Source: Bradyrhizobium sp. SZCCHNS1050 (lineage in GTDB: Bacteria; Pseudomonadota; Alphaproteobacteria; Rhizobiales; Xanthobacteraceae). Taken from it: DNA of 64,000 bases. Below, piece by piece: positions 16,675-26,037 of this stretch. The notes below the pieces were generated by a model, which did not search any database, had not been told where the DNA came from, and worked only from the letters and a program-made list of their open reading frames with translations. The stretch spans positions 868,001-932,000 of the forward strand of contig NZ_JAUETR010000001.1 in the NCBI RefSeq assembly GCF_032484785.1, given 5' to 3'. Within the stretch, counting starts at the first letter, position 1. Each line of letters opens with the position of its first letter. A program made the position numbers and the translations under genes.

Positions 16675-18954
16675 TTACTCGCCGTCGCGAAGCCGCCGAT
16701 ACACCGCGCCGAGAATGTTCGAATAATCGTCGGTCCAGACCCGTTCGCCGTCGGTCGGCTCAGTTTCGGTCCACTTGTCCGAGGAGGCCAGCTTGCCGAC
16801 GTCGGCGTCCTCGCGCGCGCTGATGACGACGTCGGTGGAGAAGATGTACTCGTCGTCGCGGCCGGAGTCCTCGTTGTAGACCCAGCTCTTCAGGTCGTTG
16901 GCGTCGGCGATGCCGACGACGACGCTCTCCAGCTCCAGATGGCGATTGGAGACGTGCATCACGACGGCGCCCTGCGGCGCCAGCTTCGCCTTGTAGATCG
17001 CCATCGCCTCCTCCGTCGCCAGATGGATCGGAATCGCATCCGAGGAATAGGCGTCGACGATGATCAGATCGTAGGCGCCGTCCGGCTCCTTGGCAAAGGT
17101 CAGCCGGGCATCGCCGATGACGGGCTTGATGTCCGGCGCGCAGTTCCTGATGTAGCTGAAATATTTCGTGTCGCTGGCGGTGTCGACCATGGTCTGATCG
17201 ATCTCGAAGAATTTCCAGCTCTCGCCAGGCTCGGCTGCGCATGTGAGCGTGCCGGCGCCGACGCCGATGACGGCGACCTTGAGCGGCGCGCCCTTGCGCT
17301 CCCGGATCGCGGTGATGGCGCGGCCGATGCCGCCGTCCTTGTGATAGTAGGTGATCGGCTCGGGCCGCCCCGTCACCTTGGAGCCATCGGCGTTGAGATA
17401 TTTCTGCGCGCCGTGAATGGTCGTGCCGTGCATCAGCACGTGGTAGTGCCCGTCCGATGTCACCACGATCTTGTGCACACCGAAGAAGCTGCGCACCGTC
17501 TCGACGCGGCCGTCATCGGCCGGATAGGCGCGGATCAGGACGAGCGCGAGCGCGGCCGTCGCGAACACCTTCCAGCGGCCACCGTTCAGCAGCAGAGCGA
17601 GCAGCGCTGCGAGCACGCCTACGGCGCCCGCGACATAGACGCGGTGGTCCTCGAGATAGGTCGTGACCTTGCCGGTCATGCCGGCGGGCACCAGCAGCGC
17701 GACGGCGATGACCGCGAGCGGGAGCCAGTACCAGCGCGTGATCCCGGGCAAGCGCTCGTTGGCCGCGGGCCGGCACAGCGCCGCCAGCGCCAGCAGGATC
17801 GGATATTCGGCAACCCATGAGAAGGTGAAGGGGGCGATCAAGCCGGCGAACAGGCCGCCGACCATGCCACCGAACGACAGCGCGACATAGAAGCCGGTGA
17901 GATATTTGGCCGGCGGGCGCGTGCGCGCGAGCTCGCCATGGCAGGCCATGGCGATGATGAAGAAGCAGAGCTGGTGACCGCCGAGCGTGAGCGCGAGATT
18001 CTGCTCGCCGCCGAAGGCGAGCAGCACGACGACGCCGGCGATCGCCAGCGGCTGCAGCGCCAGCATCCATTTGTGCGGCAGCAGCGGCCGCGACTGGAAC
18101 ACCAGCACCCAGGTCAGCAAATAGAGCGACAGCGGCAGCACCCATAGCAAGGGGGCGGCCGCGACGTCGGTGGAGATGTGCGCGGTCACCGCGATCAGCA
18201 GGCCGGAAGGCACTGCGGCCAGGAAGATCCAGCGCAGGCGCAGCAGCCAGCGTGGCGCCGGCGCATGGCTCTCCTCGGTCTGCAGCAGGCTCGTCACGAT
18301 CACGGGCGACCGCAACAGCAGGACGCCGCAGCCGGCGATCAGCGCGATCAGGAGGCCATAGCCACCGGTCCAGATCAGGTTCTGCATGCGCAGGCTGAAG
18401 ATCGGCTCGATCAGCAGAGGATAGGACAGCAGCGCCAGAAAGCTGCCGATGTTCGACGACGCATAGAGGAAATACGGGTCGGGCGCGGCCGGATGACCCG
18501 TGCGCACGAACCACGCCTGCAGCAGCGGATTGTTGGCGGCGAGCGCGAAAAACGGCAGGCCGATCGACACGGTGAACAGGCCGAGCAGCCACAGCCCGTA
18601 GCCCGAGGTCGGCGGATCGCCCCAGCTACTCGCGATCGACAGCGGCAAGCCCAGGATTGCGAAACCGAGCAGCAGCAGATGAATCGCGATCGGCAGCACC
18701 CGGCTGCGCAGCTGGGTGAGAAAATGCGCATAGGCGTAGCCCGCCAGCAACAGGGTCTGGAAGAACACCATCGCCACCGACCACACCGCCGGCGAGCCGC
18801 CGAGCCGCGGCAGCACCATCTTGGTGAACAGCGGCTGCACCGAGAACAACAGCAGCGCGCTGACGAAAATGGCGGCGGTATAGACGACGAGCACCAGCCG
18901 GTTGCGTGCGGCGGAGGGCTGAGCGACGGCGGCGGGCGAGGCGATTGAGGTCAT
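16675..18954 (-). CDS. Polytopic membrane protein fused to a spermidine-synthase-like methyltransferase-fold domain
   Basis: Starting at the ATG at 18954 (GGAG upstream) gives 759 residues. The N-terminal 480 or so carry about 13 hydrophobic segments (for example VLVVYTAAIFVSALLLFSVQPLFTKMVLPRLGG). The C-terminal part (about 520-759) is a Rossmann-like spermidine synthase domain with VAVIGVGAGTL, FFEIDQTMVDTA and LIIVDAYSSDAIPIHL. In true spermidine synthases the first motif is GGGDGG and binds decarboxylated SAM. Here it is GVGAGT, so polyamine synthesis should not be assumed. Fused proteins like this are widespread and of unknown role. It is divergent from the oxidoreductase gene at 19155, with about 200 bases between. 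The start at 19104 is less likely. Confidence 0.85.
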   Translation of the reverse strand: MTSIASPAAVAQPSAARNRLVLVVYTAAIFVSALLLFSVQPLFTKMVLPRLGGSPAVWSVAMVFFQTLLLAGYAYAHFLTQLRSRVLPIAIHLLLLGFAILGLPLSIASSWGDPPTSGYGLWLLGLFTVSIGLPFFALAANNPLLQAWFVRTGHPAAPDPYFLYASSNIGSFLALLSYPLLIEPIFSLRMQNLIWTGGYGLLIALIAGCGVLLLRSPVIVTSLLQTEESHAPAPRWLLRLRWIFLAAVPSGLLIAVTAHISTDVAAAPLLWVLPLSLYLLTWVLVFQSRPLLPHKWMLALQPLAIAGVVVLLAFGGEQNLALTLGGHQLCFFIIAMACHGELARTRPPAKYLTGFYVALSFGGMVGGLFAGLIAPFTFSWVAEYPILLALAALCRPAANERLPGITRWYWLPLAVIAVALLVPAGMTGKVTTYLEDHRVYVAGAVGVLAALLALLLNGGRWKVFATAALALVLIRAYPADDGRVETVRSFFGVHKIVVTSDGHYHVLMHGTTIHGAQKYLNADGSKVTGRPEPITYYHKDGGIGRAITAIRERKGAPLKVAVIGVGAGTLTCAAEPGESWKFFEIDQTMVDTASDTKYFSYIRNCAPDIKPVIGDARLTFAKEPDGAYDLIIVDAYSSDAIPIHLATEEAMAIYKAKLAPQGAVVMHVSNRHLELESVVVGIADANDLKSWVYNEDSGRDDEYIFSTDVVISAREDADVGKLASSDKWTETEPTDGERVWTDDYSNILGAVYRRLRDGE

Positions 18955-19154
18955 GACAACTCCGGCAGCAGCGCGGCCGGCATCAGATGCCGAGGCCGGA
19001 CCGCGATGAGCAGACGAGACATAGCGGATCGCAGGGCGGTATGGCGAGCAGCTGAGGCAAAATGGAGTTTTCCTTGACGTCGCAGCCTTCCGGCGCGACA
19101 GCACCAGCCGAGGTTCCCGGTGCGGGCCATTAAACAGGGCTTCTTGAAGCTGAC

Positions 19155-20756
19155 ATGAATGAAACCGACGTCATCATCATCGGCGCGGGCCACAACGGCC
19201 TGACCTGTGCGGCCTATCTCGCCATGGCGGGCCTGCGGGTGCATGTGGTCGAGCGTCGCAAGGTGGTCGGCGGCGCTGCGGTGACCGAGGAGTTTCATCC
19301 GGGCTTCCGCAACTCCGTCGCGTCCTACACGGTGAGCCTGCTCAATCCGCGCGTCATCTCCGACCTGAAGCTGCTCGAGCACGGGCTCGAGATCGTCGAG
19401 CGCCGGGCGCAGAACTTCCTGCCCTCGCCGGACGGTCGCTATCTGCTGACGGGCGAGGGTCGCACGCTGGCTTCGGTTGCGCGGCTGAGCCAGCGCGACG
19501 CCGACGCGATCGGCCCGTTCTCGGCCCGGCTCGAGGCGATCGCGGATGTGCTTCGCAGCCTCGTGCTGCGGGCGCCACCGAATCTGGTCGCCCAGTTCGG
19601 GCTGTCGGCGATCCGCGAGGCGTTCAACGCGCTCGGCACCGCCAACACCCTGCGCGCACTGTCGCTGGAGCAGCAGCGCGACCTGCTCGACCTTTTCACG
19701 CGCTCGGCCGGCGAGATGCTCGACGAGATCTTCGAGACCGACCTGGTGAAGGCGCTGTTCGGCTTCGATGCCATCGTCGGCAACTATGCCAGCCCCTACG
19801 CTGCCGGCTCGGCCTATGTGATGCTGCATCACGCCTTCGGCGAGGTGAACGGCAAGAAGGGCGTCTGGGGCCATGCGATCGGCGGGATGGGCGCGATCAC
19901 GCAGGCGATGGCCGGGTGCCTGAAAGAGCTGGGAACGCTGGTCGAGGTCGAGGCCGGCGTGCGCGAGGTGATCGTCGAGCGCGACCGCGCGGTCGGCATC
20001 GTGCTCGAGGATGGCCGCACCATCCGCGCCCGCCACGTCGTCGCCAACGTGAACCCGAAGCTGCTGTATACGCGCCTGGTGCCGGCCGGTGCCGTGCCCG
20101 AGCCGTTCCTGAGCCGCATCCGGAACTGGCGCTGCGGTTCGGGCACGTTCCGCATGAACGTGGCGCTCGACCGGCTGCCCTCGTTCAGCGCGCTGCCGGG
20201 CGAAGGCGACCATCTGTCCGCGGGAATCATCCTTGGCCCGAGCCTCGGCTACATGGACCAGGCCTATCTCGACGCGCGGGCGCATGGCTGGAGCCGCGAT
20301 CCCGTGGTCGAACTGCTGATCCCCTCCACGCTCGACCCGACGCTGGCGCCCGCGGGCCGGCACGTCGCCAGCCTGTTCTGCCAGCATGTCGCGCCCGAGC
20401 TGCCGGACGGCCGCTCCTGGGACAATCATCGCGACGAGGTCGCCGACCTGATGATCGCGACCGTCGACCGCTATGCGCCGGGCTTTGCGGCCAGCGTGCT
20501 CGGCCGGCAGGTGCTGTCACCGCTCGACCTCGAACGCCAGTTCGGGCTGATCGGTGGCGACATCTTCCACGGCGCGCTGACCTTGAACCAGTTGTTCTCG
20601 GCCCGCCCCATGCTCGGTCACGCCGACTATCGCTCGCCGCTGAAGGGGCTCTACCATTGCGGCTCGGGCAGCCACCCCGGTGGCGGCGTCACCGGCGCCC
20701 CCGGCCACAATGCGGCCCAGGCGATCCTGGCGGACCATCGCGCGTTGTTCGGCTGA
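19155..20756 (+). CDS. FAD-dependent oxidoreductase, phytoene desaturase/PYROXD2-like
   Basis: This 533-residue flavoprotein starts with the dinucleotide-binding motif VIIIGAGHNGLTCAAYLA (about 5-22), followed by E34 in HVVERRKVVGGAA, which would bind the FAD ribose. Near the C-terminus is the second FAD contact (LYHCGSGSHPGGGVTGAPGHNAA, about 498-520), typical of the CrtI/PYROXD2 group. The substrate is not known. No carotenoid genes are nearby, so a carotenoid role is not supported. It is divergent from the membrane/spermidine-synthase-like gene. Confidence 0.9.
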   Translation: MNETDVIIIGAGHNGLTCAAYLAMAGLRVHVVERRKVVGGAAVTEEFHPGFRNSVASYTVSLLNPRVISDLKLLEHGLEIVERRAQNFLPSPDGRYLLTGEGRTLASVARLSQRDADAIGPFSARLEAIADVLRSLVLRAPPNLVAQFGLSAIREAFNALGTANTLRALSLEQQRDLLDLFTRSAGEMLDEIFETDLVKALFGFDAIVGNYASPYAAGSAYVMLHHAFGEVNGKKGVWGHAIGGMGAITQAMAGCLKELGTLVEVEAGVREVIVERDRAVGIVLEDGRTIRARHVVANVNPKLLYTRLVPAGAVPEPFLSRIRNWRCGSGTFRMNVALDRLPSFSALPGEGDHLSAGIILGPSLGYMDQAYLDARAHGWSRDPVVELLIPSTLDPTLAPAGRHVASLFCQHVAPELPDGRSWDNHRDEVADLMIATVDRYAPGFAASVLGRQVLSPLDLERQFGLIGGDIFHGALTLNQLFSARPMLGHADYRSPLKGLYHCGSGSHPGGGVTGAPGHNAAQAILADHRALFG

Positions 20757-20880
20757 GGATAAGGGGTGGAAAGGCGCGGCACACCCCTGTGGACAAGCGG
20801 TGGATCAACCGCCAAAGAAGCAGTGCACGGCCGTGTGGATATGCTGTGGACCCGGCGTTCGATACGCCCTCTCAAGAGCA

Positions 20881-20906
20881 GAAAAACCGGGCGCTGAGGC
20901 CCGGTT
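20881..20906 (-). terminator. Intrinsic terminator of the Flp pilin gene
   Basis: An 8-bp perfect stem (aaccgggc at 20885-20892 with gcccggtt at 20899-20906) has a six-base loop. Read on the minus strand it is followed by TTTTTC (20886 down to 20881), giving a hairpin plus U-tract. It lies 26 bases after the pilin stop codon. Confidence 0.75.
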
Positions 20907-20931
20907 CTTCGAGGACGCCGCGGCGGTCGGA

Positions 20932-21096
20932 TTACTTCAGCGACGTGTTGATCGATTCGAACTTGCTGCTGAGCGAGCTGCCCAGGCCGTTGACGGCGGC
21001 AATGATCGCCAGCGAGATGCCCGCTGCAATCAGGCCGTATTCGATGGCGGTGGCGCCGGATTCATCACGCAAGAACTTCGACAGAATGGACTTCAT
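20932..21096 (-). CDS. Flp/Fap-type pilin
   Basis: Starting at the ATG at 21096, preceded by GAGG, this is a 54-residue pilin of the Flp type IVb family. It has a short leader (MKSILSKFLRDESGA), the hallmark TAIEYGLIAAGIS with Glu at +5 of the processed form, and a hydrophobic helix (SLAIIAAVNGLG). Prepilin peptidase cleaves before the TAIEYG segment in this family. The usual tad/cpa secretion genes are not in this window, so the gene is an orphan here. A longer start at 21114 would add six residues, but the ribosome site favours the shorter form. It is followed by an intrinsic terminator. Confidence 0.9.
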   Translation of the reverse strand: MKSILSKFLRDESGATAIEYGLIAAGISLAIIAAVNGLGSSLSSKFESINTSLK

Positions 21097-21363
21097 CTGA
21101 ACCTCGTTTCCCAACCCAGGAACCGAGGATCATCCGGTTCCCATGACGGGAAAATTAGGGGCCAGGACCCTAAAGTCGGGATAATGCCCCCAGTTCAAGT
21201 TGCAGAGATTCTTCGCTGCAATTGAACCTCAACTTTTATTCGGATCAGGAAAGGCATTATACAACCGCCGGATGTGCAGATCCGGCCGCATTGCGGCCCT
21301 ATCGCTTGCGTTGGCAGGCAATTCCCTTAACCACGCCGTCAAATCTCGCCAGGATCCACCTTG

Positions 21364-22260
21364 ATGACCTCAACGACCACGCCCGCCACCCACAAGGCCA
21401 GCTTCACGGTTGCCGATGAAGCGACCGCCCGCCCGGCGGTCGACGTCCTGACCGAGGTGTTCTTCGAGGGCGACGCGGCGGTGGCGGCGTTCGAGCGTCC
21501 GGACGGGCGCTGGGACGTCACGGTTCATTTTGCCGACCCGCCCGACCAGGCGCTGGTGCGCGAGTTGGTCGGCGGGGCGGCAGGCTCCGACGTGGCCCAG
21601 ACCCTGGCGTTCGAGGTCGTCGAGGCCAAGGACTGGGTCAAGGCCAGCCTGGACGACCTTGTTCCGGTGCCGGCCGGCCGTTTCATGGTCCATGGCAGCC
21701 ATGACCGGCAGCGGGTGCCCGGCAACAAGCTCGGGATCGAGATCGAGGCGGCGCTCGCCTTCGGCACCGGCCACCACGGCACCACCCGCGGCTGCCTGCT
21801 GCTGCTCGATCACGTGCTCAAGACGCGCGCGCCGCGACGGGTGCTCGACCTCGGCACCGGAACCGGCGTGCTCGCCATCGCCGCCGCCAAGGCGACGCAC
21901 CGGTCCGTGCTGGCGAGCGACATCGATGCGCCCTCGGTCATGGTGGCGCGGGAGAACGCCCAGCTCAACGGCGCAGGCCCCCTGGTCCGGGTCATCCGCG
22001 CCACCGGCTTCGCCGCCCCGGACTTTGCCCGGTGCGGCCCGTTCGACCTGGTGCTGGCGAATATCCTGGCCAACCCGCTGCGCCAGCTGGCCGCGCCGAT
22101 GCTGCGCCACCTCGCGCCTGGAGCCTTCGTGATCCTGTCGGGCCTGTTGACCCCGCAGGCACGCGCCGTCCGCGCCGCCTATCGTGCTCGCGGCCTGGTT
22201 CCGATCCGGCATTTGAGAATCGAGGGGTGGAGCAGCCTCTTGCTGCAGAAGCAGCAGTAA
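21364..22260 (+). CDS. prmA: Ribosomal protein L11 methyltransferase
   Basis: This 298-residue SAM-dependent enzyme trimethylates lysines and the N-terminus of ribosomal protein L11. The SAM-binding motif I is VLDLGTGTGVLAIAAAK (about 160-176). The motif FDLVLANILANPLRQLA (about 222-238) is the N-I-L-A-N-P-L signature specific to PrmA, and AFGTGHHGTTRGCL (about 131-144) is the other family hallmark. An alternative TTG start lies one codon upstream. The length is normal for the family. The 249-base upstream gap, shared with the divergent pilin gene, holds no other gene I can support. Confidence 0.95.
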   Translation: MTSTTTPATHKASFTVADEATARPAVDVLTEVFFEGDAAVAAFERPDGRWDVTVHFADPPDQALVRELVGGAAGSDVAQTLAFEVVEAKDWVKASLDDLVPVPAGRFMVHGSHDRQRVPGNKLGIEIEAALAFGTGHHGTTRGCLLLLDHVLKTRAPRRVLDLGTGTGVLAIAAAKATHRSVLASDIDAPSVMVARENAQLNGAGPLVRVIRATGFAAPDFARCGPFDLVLANILANPLRQLAAPMLRHLAPGAFVILSGLLTPQARAVRAAYRARGLVPIRHLRIEGWSSLLLQKQQ

Positions 22261-22328
22261 GGCGGATCAGCTCGCGGCGTGGATCGAACCTGCACGCTAA
22301 CCTTCACGCTGGTGCGGCAAGCTCGCGA

Positions 22329-22511
22329 CTACGTCTTCGGCTGGCTCTGCTGGGAGGTGGAGTCGGACTGATTACGCGAGGCACGTCGACCGCGCGGCGC
22401 AACGAGACGATTGACGAGATCGGCCAGCGCGCTGCGCGGCTTCTCGGCCGGTGCGGACGCCGGTCCGCTTGGCGCGGGCGCCGATAGTTTTTCGAAGGTA
22501 AAAGCAGGCAT
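22329..22511 (-). CDS. Small hypothetical protein resembling a conserved Bradyrhizobium family
   Basis: This 60-residue frame begins MPAFTFEKLSAP and continues with a Pro/Ala-rich stretch, a short hydrophobic helix (SALADLVNRLVAP) and a basic Ser/Gln-rich tail. A good ribosome-binding site (GCGAGGGG) lies about 8 bases before the ATG. The opening residues resemble small unannotated proteins I recall from Bradyrhizobium genomes, but I cannot verify that here. There is no signal peptide or known domain. Other short frames in the same place are overlapping artefacts. Confidence 0.55.
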   Translation of the reverse strand: MPAFTFEKLSAPAPSGPASAPAEKPRSALADLVNRLVAPRGRRASRNQSDSTSQQSQPKT

Positions 22512-22559
22512 CGTGCATCCCCTCGCCGTTGAGTTGAGGCACTCCCCGGATCATGCGAC

Positions 22560-22590
22560 CGACCGCGGATGATCTTTACGATCGCGGTCG
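22560..22590. other. Inverted repeat upstream of the small hypothetical gene
   Basis: An 8-bp perfect inverted repeat, cgaccgcg (22560-22567) and cgcggtcg (22583-22590), is separated by 15 bases. It lies about 50 bases upstream of the small minus-strand gene and 170 bases before pepP. No T-tract follows on either strand, so it may be an operator or structural element rather than a terminator. Confidence 0.35.
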
Positions 22591-22763
22591 TCACGTCCAT
22601 ACGTTTCCTCGCCGCACCTCTTTCGGATGACTGGCATGCGACAGCAAATCTTTTTGCACAGGCGAATGCAAGGAGATTCTTCGTGCACTGCACTGTCGGC
22701 TGAAGGAGTATTCGTCGCCGACGCGGCAAGATCCACTTCTGCGGCAGGATCCACTTCTAAAGT

Positions 22764-24596
22764 ATGAGACCGATGTTCGAAGCTCTGTTCCAGACGTTCG
22801 AAGAACCCGAAACCGGCGTGGCGCTGACCGCGCGGCTGGCCGCGCTCCGCGAAGAGCTGGCCAGCCGCAAGCTCACCGGATTCATCGTGCCTCGCGCCGA
22901 CCAGCAGCAGAACGAATATGTGCCGCCATCGGAGGAAAGGCTGGCATGGCTGACCGGCTTCACCGGCTCGGCCGGCCTCGCGATCGTGCTGCCGCAGGCA
23001 GCCGCGATATTCGTCGACGGCCGCTATACGCTGCAGGCCGGCAAGCAGGTCGACGGCAAGGCCTGGATGGTGGAATCGCTGATCGAGCCGCCGCCCGAGA
23101 GTTGGCTGACGCGACACCTGCAGAGCGGTGACCGCGTCGGCTTCGATCCGTGGCTGCATACGACGGCCGCGGCCGAACGTCTGGCCGCCGCTTGCGCCAA
23201 GGCGGGCGCGGAGCTGGTGCCGGTCGAGCGCAACCCGGTCGACAGCATCTGGACCGAACGGCCGCTGCCGCCGCTCGGCGCCGTCTCCATCCACGGCGCG
23301 GAATTGTCCGGCGAGAGCGAGGCGGACAAGCTCGGCCGGATCCGCCAGGAGATCGAGCGCCTCGGGGTCGAGGCGCTGGTGCTGTCCGATTCCCACAACG
23401 TCGCCTGGACCTTCAACATCCGCGGCGCCGACGTCTCGCACACGCCGCTGCCGCTGTCCTATGCGCTGGTGCCCAAGGCCGGACGTCCGACGATCTTCAT
23501 CGATTCCCGCAAGCTCTCGAACCTGACGCGCGATCATCTCGAGCAGAGCGCTGATGTGGCGGAGCCGGACACGCTGACACTGCGCCTGAGCGAGCTCGCA
23601 CAATCCGGCGCTGCCGTCGCGCTCGACAGCGCCACGGCCGCCGATGCCCTGACGCGGCTGATCCAGGGCGCCGGCGGCAAGGCGGTGCGCGGCGCCGATC
23701 CGGTCAGCCTGCTCAAGGCCGCCAAGAACGCGGTGGAGATCGACGGCACGCGGCGCGCCCATCAGCGCGATGCGGTGGCGCTGGCGCGCTTTCTCGCCTT
23801 CATCGATCGCGAGGCGCCGAAGGGCACGTTGACCGAGATCGATGCGGTCGAGGCGCTGGAGAGCTTTCGCCGCGACACCGGCGCGCTCAAGGACGTGTCG
23901 TTCCCGACCATCTCGGGCACCGGCCCGAACGGCGCGATCGTGCATTATCGGGTCACCCGCAAGAGCAACCGCCGCATCATGCCGGGCGATCTGCTGCTGA
24001 TCGATTCCGGCGCGCAATATCAGGACGGCACCACTGACGTCACCCGCACGATCGCCGTGGGCGCGCCGACCGCGGAGATGCGCGACCGCTTCACCCGCGT
24101 GCTGCGCGGCCACCTCGCGATCGCACGCGCGATCTTCCCCGACGGCACCACCGGTGCGCAGCTCGACACCTTGGCGCGGCAGTTCCTGTGGCAGGCGGGC
24201 ATCGATTTCGAGCACGGGACCGGCCACGGCGTCGGCAGCTATCTGTCCGTGCACGAGGGACCCGCGCGCATCTCGAAGCTCGGCACGACACCGCTGAAGC
24301 GCGGCATGATCCTGTCCAACGAGCCCGGCTACTACAAGACCGACGCCTTCGGCATCCGCATCGAGAACCTTGAGCTCGTTGTGGCGAAGGACGTCGCGGG
24401 CGCGGAGAAGCCGATGAACGGCTTCGAGGCGCTGACCCTGGCGCCGATCGACCGCCGCCTGATCGATGTCGTCATGCTGACCGCCGAGGAACGGGCATGG
24501 CTCGACGCCTATCATGCCCGGGTCAGGGAAACCGTCCGTGCAGCGCTCGACGACAGCGACCAGCGCTGGCTCGATCAGGCGACTGCGCCACTGTAG
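22764..24596 (+). CDS. pepP: Xaa-Pro aminopeptidase (aminopeptidase P, M24B family)
   Basis: This 610-residue metallopeptidase removes N-terminal residues preceding proline. The N-terminal creatinase-type domains (about 20-330) open with ELASRKLTGFIVPRADQQQNEYVP, typical of the long eukaryote-like aminopeptidase P form. The C-terminal pita-bread domain carries the metal ligands: LLIDSGAQYQDGTTDVTRT (two Asp, about 414 and 425), FEHGTGHGVGS (His, about 485), NEPGYY (Glu, about 520) and IRIENLEL (Glu, about 534). It is cytosolic, with no signal peptide. The length agrees with the long form of the family. Large antisense frames over this gene are shadows. Confidence 0.94.
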   Translation: MRPMFEALFQTFEEPETGVALTARLAALREELASRKLTGFIVPRADQQQNEYVPPSEERLAWLTGFTGSAGLAIVLPQAAAIFVDGRYTLQAGKQVDGKAWMVESLIEPPPESWLTRHLQSGDRVGFDPWLHTTAAAERLAAACAKAGAELVPVERNPVDSIWTERPLPPLGAVSIHGAELSGESEADKLGRIRQEIERLGVEALVLSDSHNVAWTFNIRGADVSHTPLPLSYALVPKAGRPTIFIDSRKLSNLTRDHLEQSADVAEPDTLTLRLSELAQSGAAVALDSATAADALTRLIQGAGGKAVRGADPVSLLKAAKNAVEIDGTRRAHQRDAVALARFLAFIDREAPKGTLTEIDAVEALESFRRDTGALKDVSFPTISGTGPNGAIVHYRVTRKSNRRIMPGDLLLIDSGAQYQDGTTDVTRTIAVGAPTAEMRDRFTRVLRGHLAIARAIFPDGTTGAQLDTLARQFLWQAGIDFEHGTGHGVGSYLSVHEGPARISKLGTTPLKRGMILSNEPGYYKTDAFGIRIENLELVVAKDVAGAEKPMNGFEALTLAPIDRRLIDVVMLTAEERAWLDAYHARVRETVRAALDDSDQRWLDQATAPL

Positions 24597-24716
24597 TCAT
24601 CCGGACTGTCCAGCTACGAACTGTCCCGCTGCCCGCATGGGCGCATGCCGAAACAGGCATTTCCGCGAAGCGGAAGGCCGCTACAGTCAGGGCGTTCACC
24701 CGATTTGAGCGGCACC

Positions 24717-25994
24717 ATGCATGGAATGATCAGCAGACCGCCCGGGGCGGCGCCACCGCGCGCCGTCCCCTCGCGCACCGTGCTGGTCCTCCTGGTCGTC
24801 ATGACCGGGCTGGCGCCTATCTCGCTTTACCTGCTGGTGCCGGCCCTGCCGCTGCTCGCGACCACGTTCGGGCGCGACGCCTCCGTCGTGCAGATGACGG
24901 TGTCGTTCTACATGGCCGGCATCGCGATCTCGCAGCTGCTGCTCGGGCCGCTGTCGGACCGCTTCGGCCGCCGCCCCGTGATGCTCGCAGGGCTCGCGCT
25001 CTCGATCGTCGCGAGCGTCAGCTGCATCTTCGCCGACACCCTGCCCCAGCTGATCGCGGCGCGCTTCTTCCAGGCGCTCGGCGGCGCCAGCGGCATGGTG
25101 ATCAGCCGCGCCATCATCCGCGATCTCTATCCGCGCGAGCGCATCGGCGCGATGATCAGCCTCGTCGTCGCGGTGATGATGATCGCGCAGATGCTGTCGC
25201 CGCTGACCGGCGGCCTGATCGAGATCGCGTTCGGCTGGCACGCCATCTTCTATGTCGTCGCCGCGCTGTCGATCGTGATCGCGATCGCCGTGACCATGGC
25301 GCTGCCGGAGACCCGCCCTGCCCGCATCGAAGGCGCGAGCTTCCGCCGCGACGTCGCCATGCTGGTGAAGAGCCGCGCCTTCCTCGGCTACATGCTGTGC
25401 CAGGTGCTGGCCTCGCAGATCATCTTCGCCTTCGCCGGCGGCGGGCCGTATATCGTCGAGGTGCAGATGGGCCGCTCCTCGGCGGAGTATGGCGCGTGGT
25501 TTGCGACCACCGGCTTCGCCTATTTCGTCGGCAACCTGTTCTGCGTGCGCTACGCGCCGCGCCATTCGCTCGATCGGCTGATCTGGTTCGGACTGGGGCT
25601 GCAGCTCACCAGCGCCGCGCTGAACTTCACATGGAGCCTGTTCGGCGTCAACCAGGTGCCTTCGGTGCTGTTCGGCACGCAGATGCTGCTGATGTTCGCC
25701 AATGCCGCCGTGATGGCGAACTCTGCCGCCGGCGCCATCAGCGTCCGGCCGGGCGCGGCGGGCACCGCCTCCGGCGCGATGGGCTTCCTGCAGATGGGCG
25801 TGGGCGCGCTGACGTCGCAGCTCGGCGCCTGGCTCGGCGGCCATTTCAGCAGCACGCTGCCGCTGACGTCAGCGATGCTCACCCTGTCCCTCGCCTGCGC
25901 CTGCAGCATGATCTTCCTGGTTCCGCGCACGCAGATGAAGGTGACGAAGGAGCTGATCGAGACGGCGGAAGAGGACGAAGCCGGGGTAATGTGA
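24717..25994 (+). CDS. MFS drug-resistance transporter of the Bcr/CflA family
   Basis: From the ATG at 24717 this is a 425-residue 12-helix transporter; a start at 24726 is an alternative. The first helix (VLVLLVVMTGLAPISLYLLVPALPLLA) and the motif A region GPLSDRFGRRPVMLAGLAL are characteristic of the drug:H+ antiporter-1 group. FFQALGGASGMVISRAIIRDLY is characteristic of Bcr/CflA. Its role is proton-driven efflux of small molecules such as bicyclomycin or chloramphenicol analogues. The frame continues upstream to 24645, but that part has no family similarity. Confidence 0.92.
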   Translation: MHGMISRPPGAAPPRAVPSRTVLVLLVVMTGLAPISLYLLVPALPLLATTFGRDASVVQMTVSFYMAGIAISQLLLGPLSDRFGRRPVMLAGLALSIVASVSCIFADTLPQLIAARFFQALGGASGMVISRAIIRDLYPRERIGAMISLVVAVMMIAQMLSPLTGGLIEIAFGWHAIFYVVAALSIVIAIAVTMALPETRPARIEGASFRRDVAMLVKSRAFLGYMLCQVLASQIIFAFAGGGPYIVEVQMGRSSAEYGAWFATTGFAYFVGNLFCVRYAPRHSLDRLIWFGLGLQLTSAALNFTWSLFGVNQVPSVLFGTQMLLMFANAAVMANSAAGAISVRPGAAGTASGAMGFLQMGVGALTSQLGAWLGGHFSSTLPLTSAMLTLSLACACSMIFLVPRTQMKVTKELIETAEEDEAGVM

Positions 25995-26037
25995 AGGAGG
26001 TGCGTGAGCGACTGCACGACCGCGCGTCATTCTCGGC

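Noticed and set aside
22551..24515. Minus-strand 654-codon frame over pepP
   Set aside because: Antisense shadow of a well-supported aminopeptidase P with all metal ligands.
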